DNA of 64,000 bases from an uncultured Desulfobacteraceae bacterium (GTDB lineage Bacteria > Desulfobacterota > Desulfobacteria > Desulfobacterales > Desulfatirhabdiaceae), in contig CAIMCT010000068.1 in the NCBI GenBank assembly GCA_903839535.1, positions 1 through 64,000 of the forward strand. Direction: 5' to 3'. Position numbers and translations under genes: made by a program. Below the pieces are notes generated by a model. That model worked only from the letters and a program-made list of their open reading frames with translations. It made no database searches and was not told the DNA's origin. Numbering within the stretch: position 1 is the first letter of the stretch; every line of letters starts with the position of its first letter. Positions 8,987 through 19,009 of the stretch are shown here, one piece after another.

Positions 8987-10231
8987 CTATTCCTGCGCAG
9001 ATACCGGCAGTTTTATGGTGGCTGTAGTGCCCCGGTCCGCTGTGCTTTCAAGCTGAATCATACCGCCATGGCGCTTGATGATCCTTTCGGTCAGCGACAG
9101 CCCGACACCAGTTCCGGAGCCAACCGGCTTGGTGGTGAAAAATGGATTGAACGCCTGCCGCAGCACTTCAGGCGACATACCCCGGCCGTTGTCAACTATC
9201 CGAATAACAATCTGAGCGTCTTTGCGATGCCATTCAGATGTTATTTTAATAGCGCCCTCGTTGTCCAGAGCATCGAATGCGTTTTTCAGCAGTTGCAGCA
9301 GGCACTGGTTTATCTCGTATGGAGCGCACTCAATCAGGGGAAGCTCCTGGAGCTGGGTAACAATATCGACCTTTTTATCCTCCTGATTGGGCGCAACCTT
9401 CAAAATTTCGGTTATGTTATTATTGATGTCTATTTTAGCCAGTGGCTCCATGTCGATCCCGGAAAAACGCTTCAGGCTGTTCACGATATCCATGATACGC
9501 GTCAGGCCCCTGTCGGCCCTGTCAAATTTTTCGTCCATGGAGCTAACAACCCGGTCAAGGCTGATCTCCGCAACATATTCCAGGTACCCTTGCACGAGTG
9601 GATCTGTTGCCGGTTTGTCCTTCCAGTATCTCAGGGCATCACGCATCTTATCCACATTTTTATTTAATATGCCGAGCGTGCTTTTGAGGAAGCCCAGGGG
9701 ATTGTTGATCTCATGGGCGATGCCCGCAGCCAGGGTGCCGATGCCGGCAATGCGATCCATCTCTATGAGCTGAAGATCCTTTTCCCGCAGCAGTTCAGTC
9801 TTTTCTTTGATTTCATCTACCTGACGCTCCAATGTGATATTCTTATCCCGCAGGTCCTCTCTCATTTTCTTGATAGACAGGTGTGTCAGGACTCGCGCTT
9901 TCACCTCAGCCTTGTGAAAGGGCTTGGTGATATAGTCAACCGCCCCCAGCTCTATGCCACGGGTTTTGTCCTCGACTTCAGTATTGGCGGACAGGAATAT
10001 CACGGGGACATCCTTTGTCTGCGAAGCAGTTTTAAGCCGTTTACAGACCTCGAAACCGTCAATGCCAGGCATCAGGATGTCGAGCAGAATCAAATCGGGA
10101 GGATTATCCGACAGAGCAACCATCAGCGCATCTTCACCGCTTTCCACTGTCGTGCACTCGCCCAGACTTGCCAGAAGATTCTGCAGTGTCATGCGGCTGA
10201 CAAACTCGTCATCAACAATCAAAATTTTCAT
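8987..10231 (-). CDS. response regulator-histidine kinase (REC-HisKA-HATPase)
   Basis: MKILIVDDEF...LILLDILMPGIDGFEV...ITKPF; GIAHEINNPLGFLKS; GTGVGLSLTERIIKRHGG. Confidence 0.93.
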   Translation of the reverse strand: MKILIVDDEFVSRMTLQNLLASLGECTTVESGEDALMVALSDNPPDLILLDILMPGIDGFEVCKRLKTASQTKDVPVIFLSANTEVEDKTRGIELGAVDYITKPFHKAEVKARVLTHLSIKKMREDLRDKNITLERQVDEIKEKTELLREKDLQLIEMDRIAGIGTLAAGIAHEINNPLGFLKSTLGILNKNVDKMRDALRYWKDKPATDPLVQGYLEYVAEISLDRVVSSMDEKFDRADRGLTRIMDIVNSLKRFSGIDMEPLAKIDINNNITEILKVAPNQEDKKVDIVTQLQELPLIECAPYEINQCLLQLLKNAFDALDNEGAIKITSEWHRKDAQIVIRIVDNGRGMSPEVLRQAFNPFFTTKPVGSGTGVGLSLTERIIKRHGGMIQLESTADRGTTATIKLPVSAQE

Positions 10232-13200
10232 GATTTATCCTGATCACAGAGTTCACAAAGTCCGCCAACCGCTTAAGCTCATGCTCAAGCTTAGACAGTA
10301 CCTCGGCGCCTGCCGTTAGCTTGCCAGACTTGCCAATTGTTTCAAGCTCCGTGGCAACCCCTGAAAGTGCAAAAGCTGTAAGAATCCCTGCGCCCCCTTT
10401 CATGGCATGGGCCTCTTTCATCACGATTTCGGCATTTCCGTCGGCCAAAGACTGCCATAAAGTTTCAATTTGCTGGCCGGCTCTCTCCAGAAATCCGTTT
10501 ACAAGTTCCATCAAAAATTCCCGGTTTCCATCGTACTCATCCAGCGCCCGGTCGTAATCCATTGGTGCGGCCCTTTCTGACGGACTATCAACGGCCGACG
10601 ATTGCATCATGGCAGGTATATGGCATAAATGGCATAATGTCCCATTTCCGGTCCACGTCTCTACCATTGCAATGACATCCTTTTTGTGGGCGGGCTTTGC
10701 AATATAATCGTCCATTCCTCTCTCCAGACAAAGCTCGCGATAACCTTTCATTGCGTGAGCTGTCATTGCGATAATCGGCACATGGACTGCATTGTCAGGG
10801 GTCGATATTTTCGTTTCATGCGCCCGAATACCCGCCGTTGCCTCAAAACCGTCCATCTCCGGCATTTGCACGTCCATGAAGATCAGGTCATACTGCTTGA
10901 GTCTGGCGGCGGCCAGCGCCTCTCGTCCATCAGAGGCCAGGTCAACCCGGCAGCCTGCACTCTGCAGGTGCTGCATGACCGCCTTCTGGCTGGATGGATA
11001 ATCTTCAGCCAGAAGTATCTGTACATCTCTTCTATTATTCTCGGCCAGGGTGTACCGGGTAATTATCTGCGGGACTGTACAAAAACTATCTCTGCAGTCG
11101 CCCATAACAGTCACACAGACATCATACAGCTCATTGCGCCGTACCGGTTTGGTCAAGTATCCTCGAATCCCCAGTTTTTTACAGTCCAACCCGTCTCCGC
11201 GCCGGCCGCCCGCGGTAAGAATCACAATCGGAATGTCATCTATCCCGTGAGTTGTCCTGATTTCACGGGACGTATCAAACCCATCCATGTCCGGCATTTG
11301 CATATCCATCAAAACAAGGTCGAAGGCATCCGCCGATAGACAGGCTTGACTGAGTTTGCCCAATGCCTCCCGACCGCCAGTGGCTTCAGCCGTCCGGCAA
11401 CCCCAGCTCTTTAGATATTCTGTCAGGATATGCCGGCTGGTCCAGTTATCATCCACGACCAGCACCCGCTTACCTTCCGGATCAGCCGCTTTACAAAGCG
11501 ACAGAGCAGCCTTTGGTGCAACCTGTTTTTCAAAAACCGCTGTAAAAAAAAACGTGGTGCCCTCACCAGGCCTGCTTTTCAGGTCTATTTCACCACCCAT
11601 CATCTCCACCAGTTGTTTGGCGATACTGGTGCCCAGCCCGGTTCCGCCGTATTTACGGGTGGTCGAACTGTCAACCTGGGTAAAGTTCTCGAAGATGATC
11701 GACTGCTTATCTTTGGGTATGCCAATTCCAGTATCCTTGACAGCAAAGCGGACCACTATCGTCTCACCAGTGTCTTCGGCCAGATCCGCCGAGATGTCGA
11801 TCCCGCCTGCATGGGTAAACTTCAGAGCATTTTCGGCAAGGTTTCGCAGAATCTGCTTCAGCCGTCCGGGGTCACCGATCAGGTGAGGCGGGATGCCAGG
11901 CGAAATAAAGCAGTCAAGTTCCAGGCCCTTTTGGTATGCCCGCGCAGCAAGGCTGGCAGCCACATCCTCAACCGCAACACGCAGGTCAAAGGGTATCGAA
12001 TCAAACTCAAGCTTGCCAGCCTCAATTTTTGAAAAATCAAGGATGTCATTGATAATGCCGTGCAGGGCATTCACCTCGGTGCTGATGGTACTAAGAATGT
12101 TCCACTGGTTATCGTCAAGGCAGGTGTCAAAGATCACCTCCGTCATGCCGATGATGCCATTGAGCGGTGTTCTGATTTCATGGCTCATATTGGCCAAAAA
12201 CTCGCTTTTAACCTTGCTGGCCTGCTCCGCGGCATCCTTGGCCTTTGTTAGCTCCGCCTCTGCCTGCAACTGCTCGGTGATGTCCCGGATGATACCAAAT
12301 GACGCCGTATATACTCCCTGGTTATTGGCCAGAAAAACCAGGCTCTGGACAACCGGGATAATCTTTTCTTCCTTGTTCCGGTAATAGGTCTTCCAGTTGC
12401 TGCCTCGGCCCTCCCTCATGAAGCGGTTGATAACTTCGGCCTGCTCGGTAATGAAGGTTTCATTGATGACAACCTTCTCACCACCGGTCATTTCATATAC
12501 GCCAGCAGTGTTGACGAAAAAAAATGTTACATGCCTGCCAAGCACCTCTTCCAGTCCGTAGCCCAGCATGTTGAGAAATGCCTGGTTCGCCCGGATAATG
12601 CGCCCGTCGCCGTCGGATACAATGATGGAATCTTCTGAAGTTTCGATAAGATTGGCCAACTGCCGCTCGGTTTCAAGCAGCTCGGCTGCAAATCGCTCGC
12701 GCTCGCATGTCTCGCTTTGCAGCGTACGGTGAGATGTTTCGAGTTCGACGTACTGCTGTCTGATTTTTTCCTCTGTGCGCTTTCGCTCCGTGATATCCCG
12801 AATACTTCCCTCATCACCGTTAAAGCGCCCATGCTGATCCAAGCAGACATGGCAGCACACCGAAACGGGTAACAGATTGCCATTTTTGTTCATCAGCGTT
12901 ATCTCGAAATCATAAACCGACCCCTGATCGGCGAGCATAGCCACCAGCCGCTCATACTCAGACGGGTCATGATAAACACTGGTCACATGCCTTCCGATCA
13001 ACTCCTCTGCAGTCCAGCCCGATAAATTTTGGATCGACGGTGACAGATCGATAATAATACCACTTGCATCGATGCGGTAATAAACATCCATGAACGCCTC
13101 GAAAATATTCCGGTAGCGCTCTTCACTGGCCTGCAGCGCCTGCTCTGCATGTGCGCTCCGGGCAACGTCGCGAGCGAGCTTTTCGAGCATCTCGTTGACG

Positions 13201-14192
13201 CCCGCGCCGATAGCCGCAATTTCATCCCTGCCGCCAAGCATAATGCGGTCGGAGAGCTTTTCGGTCGATTGAATTCCCCTGATAAAGGCGAATAACCGCG
13301 ACAACCGCGACAGGATGATCCGCTCGGCAAACAAAAACATGATCATGCCGGTGAGCAGCGCCACAACAAGAAAAGCTCCTACAAAATACTGCAGGCTGTG
13401 AAGATACTGCTTGTACAGCACCCGTGGCGCCCGAACGCTCAGCACCGCGCATGGCCTGCCATTAATATCCATGAGCAGCGTCCGCCCTGTGATTTGATTG
13501 GGACCGTCAACCTGCACCTCAATGTATTCCGGAGCTTGCACCCCCGGACCGAGTGCCGCCACAGTGATATTGTCAATGGCGATTGACAAATGGGTCTGCC
13601 TGGCAAGTACATTGATGTGCGTCGGGCTGAGATATTTGCCAACAATGAAAGCGCCGGCCACAGGCCCCTTGTAATCGCCCGTCAGAATTGGACGCGACGT
13701 AATCAGAACAAGGCATTCGGGAACTGCGAGAATACCATTTACTGCGCTCTCAATACCATTGTGCCTGACAAGCACATCGGTAGATGCAATTGCTTTTAAA
13801 AGGCTTTCAAGAACCGGGGCTTCGCCGTCGTAGCTGAGTGTGAGTCCTTGCGAATAAATGATGGCACCGGAGACATCGGCAAAAACGACAAAGCTTTTCC
13901 GCTGCTTGAGAAGCTCTCCGTGGGACAGGTTCCGCTCCACAAACTCCGGGGTGCGCGTCCTGGCAAACGCATATGTTTCATCCCATGCGGACCAGTCAAC
14001 GGTAAATATGTCGATACTGGCAACTTCATCGAACAAGGCATCGCGCGCGTGGTTGACATCATCTCGCACTAATTGTTGTTCGATCATTTCGGAACGCTGC
14101 CTCAAGATGTGGTCCGTCAGAAAAAAAACAACACCCACCAGAAAGCACATGGCTGCGCTGAAGATATAAACAGTTTTGGCGCGAAGAGTCAT
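10212..14192 (-). CDS. hybrid sensor histidine kinase: CHASE4-like, HAMP, PAS x2, HisKA, HATPase, 2 REC, HPt
   Basis: N-terminal TM then DWSAWDETY (CHASE4 hallmark); FLANMSHEIRTPLNGIIGM; two receivers (LMDMQMPDMDGF, FMDVQMPEMDGF); HPt EAHAMKGGAGIL. Confidence 0.94.
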   Translation of the reverse strand: MTLRAKTVYIFSAAMCFLVGVVFFLTDHILRQRSEMIEQQLVRDDVNHARDALFDEVASIDIFTVDWSAWDETYAFARTRTPEFVERNLSHGELLKQRKSFVVFADVSGAIIYSQGLTLSYDGEAPVLESLLKAIASTDVLVRHNGIESAVNGILAVPECLVLITSRPILTGDYKGPVAGAFIVGKYLSPTHINVLARQTHLSIAIDNITVAALGPGVQAPEYIEVQVDGPNQITGRTLLMDINGRPCAVLSVRAPRVLYKQYLHSLQYFVGAFLVVALLTGMIMFLFAERIILSRLSRLFAFIRGIQSTEKLSDRIMLGGRDEIAAIGAGVNEMLEKLARDVARSAHAEQALQASEERYRNIFEAFMDVYYRIDASGIIIDLSPSIQNLSGWTAEELIGRHVTSVYHDPSEYERLVAMLADQGSVYDFEITLMNKNGNLLPVSVCCHVCLDQHGRFNGDEGSIRDITERKRTEEKIRQQYVELETSHRTLQSETCERERFAAELLETERQLANLIETSEDSIIVSDGDGRIIRANQAFLNMLGYGLEEVLGRHVTFFFVNTAGVYEMTGGEKVVINETFITEQAEVINRFMREGRGSNWKTYYRNKEEKIIPVVQSLVFLANNQGVYTASFGIIRDITEQLQAEAELTKAKDAAEQASKVKSEFLANMSHEIRTPLNGIIGMTEVIFDTCLDDNQWNILSTISTEVNALHGIINDILDFSKIEAGKLEFDSIPFDLRVAVEDVAASLAARAYQKGLELDCFISPGIPPHLIGDPGRLKQILRNLAENALKFTHAGGIDISADLAEDTGETIVVRFAVKDTGIGIPKDKQSIIFENFTQVDSSTTRKYGGTGLGTSIAKQLVEMMGGEIDLKSRPGEGTTFFFTAVFEKQVAPKAALSLCKAADPEGKRVLVVDDNWTSRHILTEYLKSWGCRTAEATGGREALGKLSQACLSADAFDLVLMDMQMPDMDGFDTSREIRTTHGIDDIPIVILTAGGRRGDGLDCKKLGIRGYLTKPVRRNELYDVCVTVMGDCRDSFCTVPQIITRYTLAENNRRDVQILLAEDYPSSQKAVMQHLQSAGCRVDLASDGREALAAARLKQYDLIFMDVQMPEMDGFEATAGIRAHETKISTPDNAVHVPIIAMTAHAMKGYRELCLERGMDDYIAKPAHKKDVIAMVETWTGNGTLCHLCHIPAMMQSSAVDSPSERAAPMDYDRALDEYDGNREFLMELVNGFLERAGQQIETLWQSLADGNAEIVMKEAHAMKGGAGILTAFALSGVATELETIGKSGKLTAGAEVLSKLEHELKRLADFVNSVIRINHENFDC

Positions 14193-14209
14193 GGTTTACA
14201 ATTCGGGTT

Positions 14210-16204
14210 TTATGCGCCGCCCAGGCATTTGGTGATATGGTTCCATTGGTCTTTTTTGACCCACAAATATTTTTCCTGGAACAGATTGTCCGTTAGCAGA
14301 CGCTTTCCGCCAGCAATGCGCTGCAGGAATTTTTGAAAATCTCCGGGACCGCCGCTATACATGGCATACAGGGCGCAGGCAAGGGTGTCGGAATCCAGTT
14401 GACCTGCCTGTTTTTTAGATAGCGCATACCGTGTGAAATACTGCTCCAGTATCTCACAGCCAGCCCTTGCATTGTACCGGATATTCCAGCGAAGATGCTT
14501 TAAATCATACAGCCCCCGCCAGACGCGCTCGTTTACCTGCATCATGCCAACTGATGAGTTGTTGTAGGAAAGCATATAGGTGATTTTGCCTTTTTTTTCC
14601 AGAAACTGGCGAAAACAGCTTTCCTGCCATCCTGTAGCAGATACGGCCTGAAAAAAAATCGACTGATAAGCGACAGGAATCGTATTCTTTTTCAGCGTCT
14701 CATCAACGGCATCCTTCAACATAACCTTGATCTGTTCAAGACGATCATCCAAATTGTTCGGCGACAGAACCCATTGTCGGATTGCTGCAATTTCAGCATC
14801 CGGGATATTGTCTTGCGCCCAGCATGGCTTCATGAAAAAGGACAGAAAAGCCTTGGATATCCCCATATCTTCTGGTTTTTCCGGATCAGGAAGGATTGTT
14901 TCTTCAATTTCCGGCAGCTCTGTTCCAATGGAATCAGTATCAAAAGCCGGACCGGCCACAATAATTGGCGTTCCCATACCCAGGATATTTCGGAGAACCG
15001 GATCTACATCGCTCTGGTACAGCAACTCAATGGGAGAGCCCTGTCCGCCCAGAAGTTTGGCCAGGCGAATCAAGCCGTTTCGGCTGATTTCAAACCCGAA
15101 TGACGGGCCCAACTGATCCAGGCCGGACAAGGTGTCGGCAGCCGTGAAAAATGCCAAATATCCCAGAAGAGCCTTGGATGGCTCGTTTCCCAGATGATTT
15201 CGAAATACCGGAGAGAGCTGCCGCCATGCTGTGACAAACTGTTCCCGAACAAAATCCCTTTTGGATGCAGTCTTTTTGGAGAGCTCCTGAACAAACCGAT
15301 GCCGTGTATCCAGAAGGGTGCTAAAAATGATTTGGCGTTCATCCGCAGACAGGGGTTTTGGGGACAGGGATTGAAATATCTGAACCAGAAATGCATCCCA
15401 AGCTTCCCAGGTACTGATAAATGATGCCAGTTCTTTTTCTGAAATGGTTTCCGGAATGGTTGATTCAGCTCCCTTTTCGATTTTTTCAGCTTCAGCCGAA
15501 AGATCAAGGGTCATGGCTTCCTGCAGAGTCTCGATTTTTCCGGGCCGCAGGCTATCCAGCATTTGTTGAGCCCGATCCGCAGCATCTTCATCAAACAGGG
15601 GGAGCAAAAAAGTTTTCAGGTCCGATACCGGCGGTGCCAGATTGACCTTGATGCGTTTAAGATAGTCAAAAACCTGGGTTTCGATGATATCCCATATCAC
15701 ATTCGGCAGTTTCGTCGGGTCGTGGTGGGTATTCAAAAGCTCTGAATCTTGGCTCTCAAAAGATAGAACCCAGGTTTTCCGATCTACCTTGGGCATCTGG
15801 AACAACACCAGATAGCCTTCCCAGACAACAGGCAGCATGCATTTTCCCGCAAATTCTGTTCCGGCAGTAACCCGAAGGCGTGTTTCAAATTGAAACTTCG
15901 CGTTTTTTATATAAAAACGGGGCTCCGAAATGGTGATTTTTCGGCAGGGATCGGATTCATCTTCCAGAACTGCGATCTGTCCCGGTGATGTGAACGCGGA
16001 CTGGATTACCAGGGAACGCAGCAGCTTATAGTCAATTCGCAGCGGAAAGGATACTCTGTCCGCTCTGGCTATTAACGGAACAGCAACCAGCAGGCATAAT
16101 AATATGACTGATGCCCGCAGCCTCACGGACCAACCATGACAGCTTCCTTGATTGCCGTTTTCCGAATTACAAAGGGAAGTCATTGATTCTAAACACATGA
16201 TCAC
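14210..16204 (-). CDS. lytic transglycosylase (SLT-like) with long uncharacterised N-terminal region
   Basis: C-terminal ATGWQESCFRQF...LSYNNSSVGMMQVNERVWRGLYD...YNARAGCEILEQYF SLT signature; N-terminal hydrophobic signal. Confidence 0.8.
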   Translation of the reverse strand: MIMCLESMTSLCNSENGNQGSCHGWSVRLRASVILLCLLVAVPLIARADRVSFPLRIDYKLLRSLVIQSAFTSPGQIAVLEDESDPCRKITISEPRFYIKNAKFQFETRLRVTAGTEFAGKCMLPVVWEGYLVLFQMPKVDRKTWVLSFESQDSELLNTHHDPTKLPNVIWDIIETQVFDYLKRIKVNLAPPVSDLKTFLLPLFDEDAADRAQQMLDSLRPGKIETLQEAMTLDLSAEAEKIEKGAESTIPETISEKELASFISTWEAWDAFLVQIFQSLSPKPLSADERQIIFSTLLDTRHRFVQELSKKTASKRDFVREQFVTAWRQLSPVFRNHLGNEPSKALLGYLAFFTAADTLSGLDQLGPSFGFEISRNGLIRLAKLLGGQGSPIELLYQSDVDPVLRNILGMGTPIIVAGPAFDTDSIGTELPEIEETILPDPEKPEDMGISKAFLSFFMKPCWAQDNIPDAEIAAIRQWVLSPNNLDDRLEQIKVMLKDAVDETLKKNTIPVAYQSIFFQAVSATGWQESCFRQFLEKKGKITYMLSYNNSSVGMMQVNERVWRGLYDLKHLRWNIRYNARAGCEILEQYFTRYALSKKQAGQLDSDTLACALYAMYSGGPGDFQKFLQRIAGGKRLLTDNLFQEKYLWVKKDQWNHITKCLGGA

Positions 16205-16347
16205 AGACCTTTTGCCGTGAAAATATCATTTGACCACGAAATACACGAAAAAGTGGTATCCTTCATATTACCTCAAAAGTAGTTGACACTTTTTTTGATG
16301 AGCCCAAATGGCCTTGATCATCATTTCAGTCACTGCTATGGATGACG

Positions 16348-16452
16348 ATTCCCCCCTTTGAAAAGGGGGGCCAGGGGGGATTTAGTGGTTGTTGGTAAGC
16401 TTATCCCCGTTTTCAAATCTCCCTTAATCCCCCTTTTCTAAAGGGGGAAATC
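16348..16452. repeat. inverted pair of G/C-tract palindromic units (REP/BIME or MITE-like)
   Basis: GATTCCCCCCTTTGAAAAGGGGGGCCAGGGGGGATTT (16348-16383) and the reverse complement of GATTTCCCCCTTTAGAAAAGGGGGATTAAGGGAGATTT (16415-16452). Confidence 0.8.
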
Positions 16453-16589
16453 AGTTATAACGATCTGGATAGCACGACGATCAAGGCCGCCAAAATATAT
16501 AAAACTGATATAATCGTTTACGGGGGAACTTCCATACATGCCATGATCGTTTATTTCTGAAAACTGAAAGGGTCAACACGAGCCTGTCA

Positions 16590-16628
16590 CAAAAAAACTC
16601 CCTATTCCGATACTAGGGGATAGGGAGT
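16590..16628 (-). terminator. Rho-independent terminator of the nfnAB operon end
   Basis: Minus strand ACTCCCTATCCCCTAGTATCGGAATAGGGAGT followed by TTTTTT. Confidence 0.85.
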
Positions 16629-16710
16629 CGCAAGTCAGGTGGCTGGAGAGCTACCTCCACAGCATTCCGGGTTTGGTCTTTTGATGGTCAAACGATCTTG
16701 TGTCAGTTGA

Positions 16711-18123
16711 CTACCATCCCCAAGTCAGATAATTATGAATGGAGTCGGCCGCCTTTCTGCCGGCGCCCATCGCCAGAATAACTGTGGCGGATCCAGTGAC
16801 AATGTCACCTCCAGCCCAGACCCCTTTTTTGGTGGTCTTGCCGGTTTCGGGATCTGCGTTAATGTATCCCCACTTGTTGAGCGCCAGATCAGGAGTCGTC
16901 TGGGTCAGCAGCGGATTGGCACCAGCTCCAACGGCAACGATCACCAGATCGCAATCCATCATAAATTCAGAACCCTTTACCGGAATGGGTCGTCTTCTGC
17001 CAGATGCATCCGGCTCGCCCAGTTCCATCTTGAGGCATTCCATGCCGGTCAGTCGGCCTTTATCATCGCCGACAAAACGGGTGGGCGCGGTCAGGAGAAA
17101 AAATTCAATGCCTTCTTCGTCTGCATGATGAATTTCAGCCTTTCTGGCAGGCATCTCATCGCGGGAGCGGCGATAGACAATGCGGACACTGTCTGCACCC
17201 AGACGCATGGCGGTTCTCGCAGAGTCCATAGCCACATTTCCTGCACCCAGAACCACGACGTTTTTGCCTATGGGAATCGGGGTATCAACCTCTGGATACA
17301 GATATGCCTTCATGAGGTTGGCCCGCGTGAGATATTCATTGGCGGAAAGGATGCCGACCAGGTTTTCTCCAGGTATGTTCATGAATTTGGGAAGGCCTGC
17401 GCCCACTCCCAGATAGACAGCATCGTAGCCTTCCTCAAAGAGTTCATCCAGGGATACGGTTCTTCCTACCACCTGATTGCACTCCAATTTGGCGCCGAGC
17501 CGCTCCAGGAAGGCTACTTCTGAAAAAACGATTTCCTTGGGAAGCCTGAATTCAGGAATGCCGTAAACCAGAACGCCGCCAGGTTTGTGAAATGCTTCCA
17601 GAACCTTAACATCATGGCCTTTGCGAACCAGATCGCCAGCCACCGTAAGTCCCGATGGCCCTGATCCCACGACTGCAATCTTTTTGCCGGTCGGCTTCTC
17701 TCTTGGCGGAAGCTCGCCGGAGCCGTGCATTCTCTCGTAATCCGCAACAAACCGTTCAAGATTTCCAATGGCGACTGCATCCCCTTTTTTGCCAACGATA
17801 CAGAGTCCTTCGCACTGAATCTCCTGGGGACACACCCGGCCACAGACAGCAGGAAGGCTGTTTTTCGCCCACAAATTGCGGATAGCGCCAGTCATATCCC
17901 CTTTGGTAATCAGGTTGATAAACCCCGGGATGTCCACTCCTACCGGACAACCTTCGACGCAGCCGGGTTTCTTGCACTGAAGACATCTGCTGGCTTCTGT
18001 CATGGCATGTTCCATGGTGTAGCCCACGGGAACTTCCTGGAAATTTCGTCTTCTGATTTCTGGTTTCTGCTCCGGCATGGCCTGCCGTGGAGTCGTTTTT
18101 TTTGTCTCTGCTTTTTCCGCCAT
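16711..18123 (-). CDS. nfnB: NADPH-dependent glutamate-synthase-small-chain-like flavoprotein; NfnB-type subunit
   Basis: CLQCKKPGCVEGCPVGVDIPGFI, KIAVVGSGPSGLTVAGDLVRKGH, VVVLGAGNVAMDSARTA; start reset to MAEKAETK with AGGAGGATATATG. Confidence 0.9.
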   Translation of the reverse strand: MAEKAETKKTTPRQAMPEQKPEIRRRNFQEVPVGYTMEHAMTEASRCLQCKKPGCVEGCPVGVDIPGFINLITKGDMTGAIRNLWAKNSLPAVCGRVCPQEIQCEGLCIVGKKGDAVAIGNLERFVADYERMHGSGELPPREKPTGKKIAVVGSGPSGLTVAGDLVRKGHDVKVLEAFHKPGGVLVYGIPEFRLPKEIVFSEVAFLERLGAKLECNQVVGRTVSLDELFEEGYDAVYLGVGAGLPKFMNIPGENLVGILSANEYLTRANLMKAYLYPEVDTPIPIGKNVVVLGAGNVAMDSARTAMRLGADSVRIVYRRSRDEMPARKAEIHHADEEGIEFFLLTAPTRFVGDDKGRLTGMECLKMELGEPDASGRRRPIPVKGSEFMMDCDLVIVAVGAGANPLLTQTTPDLALNKWGYINADPETGKTTKKGVWAGGDIVTGSATVILAMGAGRKAADSIHNYLTWGW

Positions 18124-18135
18124 ATATCCTCCTGA

Positions 18136-18172
18136 ATAATTACGAATTCGTAATTCGTAATTCATAATTATG
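18136..18172. repeat. AATTATGAATTACGAATT-type dispersed repeat
   Basis: aataattacgaattcgtaattcgtaattcataattatg; relatives at 19948-20013, 40571-40597, 40630-40650. Confidence 0.7.
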
Positions 18173-18175
18173 TTT

Positions 18176-19009
18176 TTATGCCTGCTGAAGGGTGCAATAA
18201 TCATTGTAGCATTTTTTTTCATCTTCGCTGTAAGCCTGAAGCCTTCGCATCAGCTCATCGAAATCCACCTTGTGTCCGTCAAATTCAGGCCCATCAACAC
18301 AGGCGAATTTCGTTTCCCCTCCAACCGAGACCCGGCATCCACCGCACATGCCGGTTCCATCCACCATAATCGGATTCAGGCTGACCATTGTTGGCACATT
18401 AAAGTCTTTGGTGATTTTGGATACAAACTTCATCATGGGAACCGGTCCGATGGCGACCACCAGCTTGACATCCTCTTTTTCCAGAACCTGTTTGAGTACC
18501 TCGGTCACAAACCCGTGATGTCCATAAGAGCCATCGTCCGTACACACATGAAGCTTGTGGGAAGCCACCTGCATTTCATCTTCCAGAATAAGAATGTCCT
18601 TACTTCGGGCACCGATGATGCTGATGACATTGTTTCCGATTTCCTTAAGGCCCTTCGTTATGGGGTTAAGAACGGCAATTCCCGTTCCACCACCCACACA
18701 GACCACTGTTCCCAGTTTTTCAAGGTGGGTGGGCTTGCCAAGCGGTCCGATGACATCCTGATAACCCTCTCCGACTTTTAAAGCTTTAAATATGGCAGTA
18801 CTTTTTCCAACCACCATGTAGATGATGGTGATGGTCCCTTTTTCCGGATTTGAATCCGCCATTGTTAGCGGAATGCGCTCCCCGGCTTCATTGGCCTTCA
18901 GGATCACGAACTGTCCGGGTTTTGCTTTTTTGGCAATCAGGGGCGCCTCAATTTCATTGAGGACGATGGTTCCGCCTGCCATTTCCTTGCGTTGAACAAT
19001 TTTAAACAT
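18176..19009 (-). CDS. nfnA: sulfide/dihydroorotate dehydrogenase-like FAD/NAD-binding protein; NfnA-type subunit
   Basis: MFKIVQRKEMAGGTIVLNEIEAPLIAKKAKPGQFVIL; VVCVGGGTGIAVLNPI; C-terminal MCGGCRVSVGGETKFACVDGPEFDGH. Confidence 0.9.
   Translation of the reverse strand: MFKIVQRKEMAGGTIVLNEIEAPLIAKKAKPGQFVILKANEAGERIPLTMADSNPEKGTITIIYMVVGKSTAIFKALKVGEGYQDVIGPLGKPTHLEKLGTVVCVGGGTGIAVLNPITKGLKEIGNNVISIIGARSKDILILEDEMQVASHKLHVCTDDGSYGHHGFVTEVLKQVLEKEDVKLVVAIGPVPMMKFVSKITKDFNVPTMVSLNPIMVDGTGMCGGCRVSVGGETKFACVDGPEFDGHKVDFDELMRRLQAYSEDEKKCYNDYCTLQQA

Noticed and set aside
11430-12032. 200-aa plus-strand ORF
   Set aside because: Antisense to the HATPase/REC region of the CHASE4 hybrid kinase; coding signal is clearly on the minus strand.
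1751-16204. Considered the kinase/transglycosylase cluster as a defence or phage-derived system
   Set aside because: No nuclease, toxin, helicase or phage gene is present; the domain content is ordinary two-component signalling plus cell-wall hydrolase.
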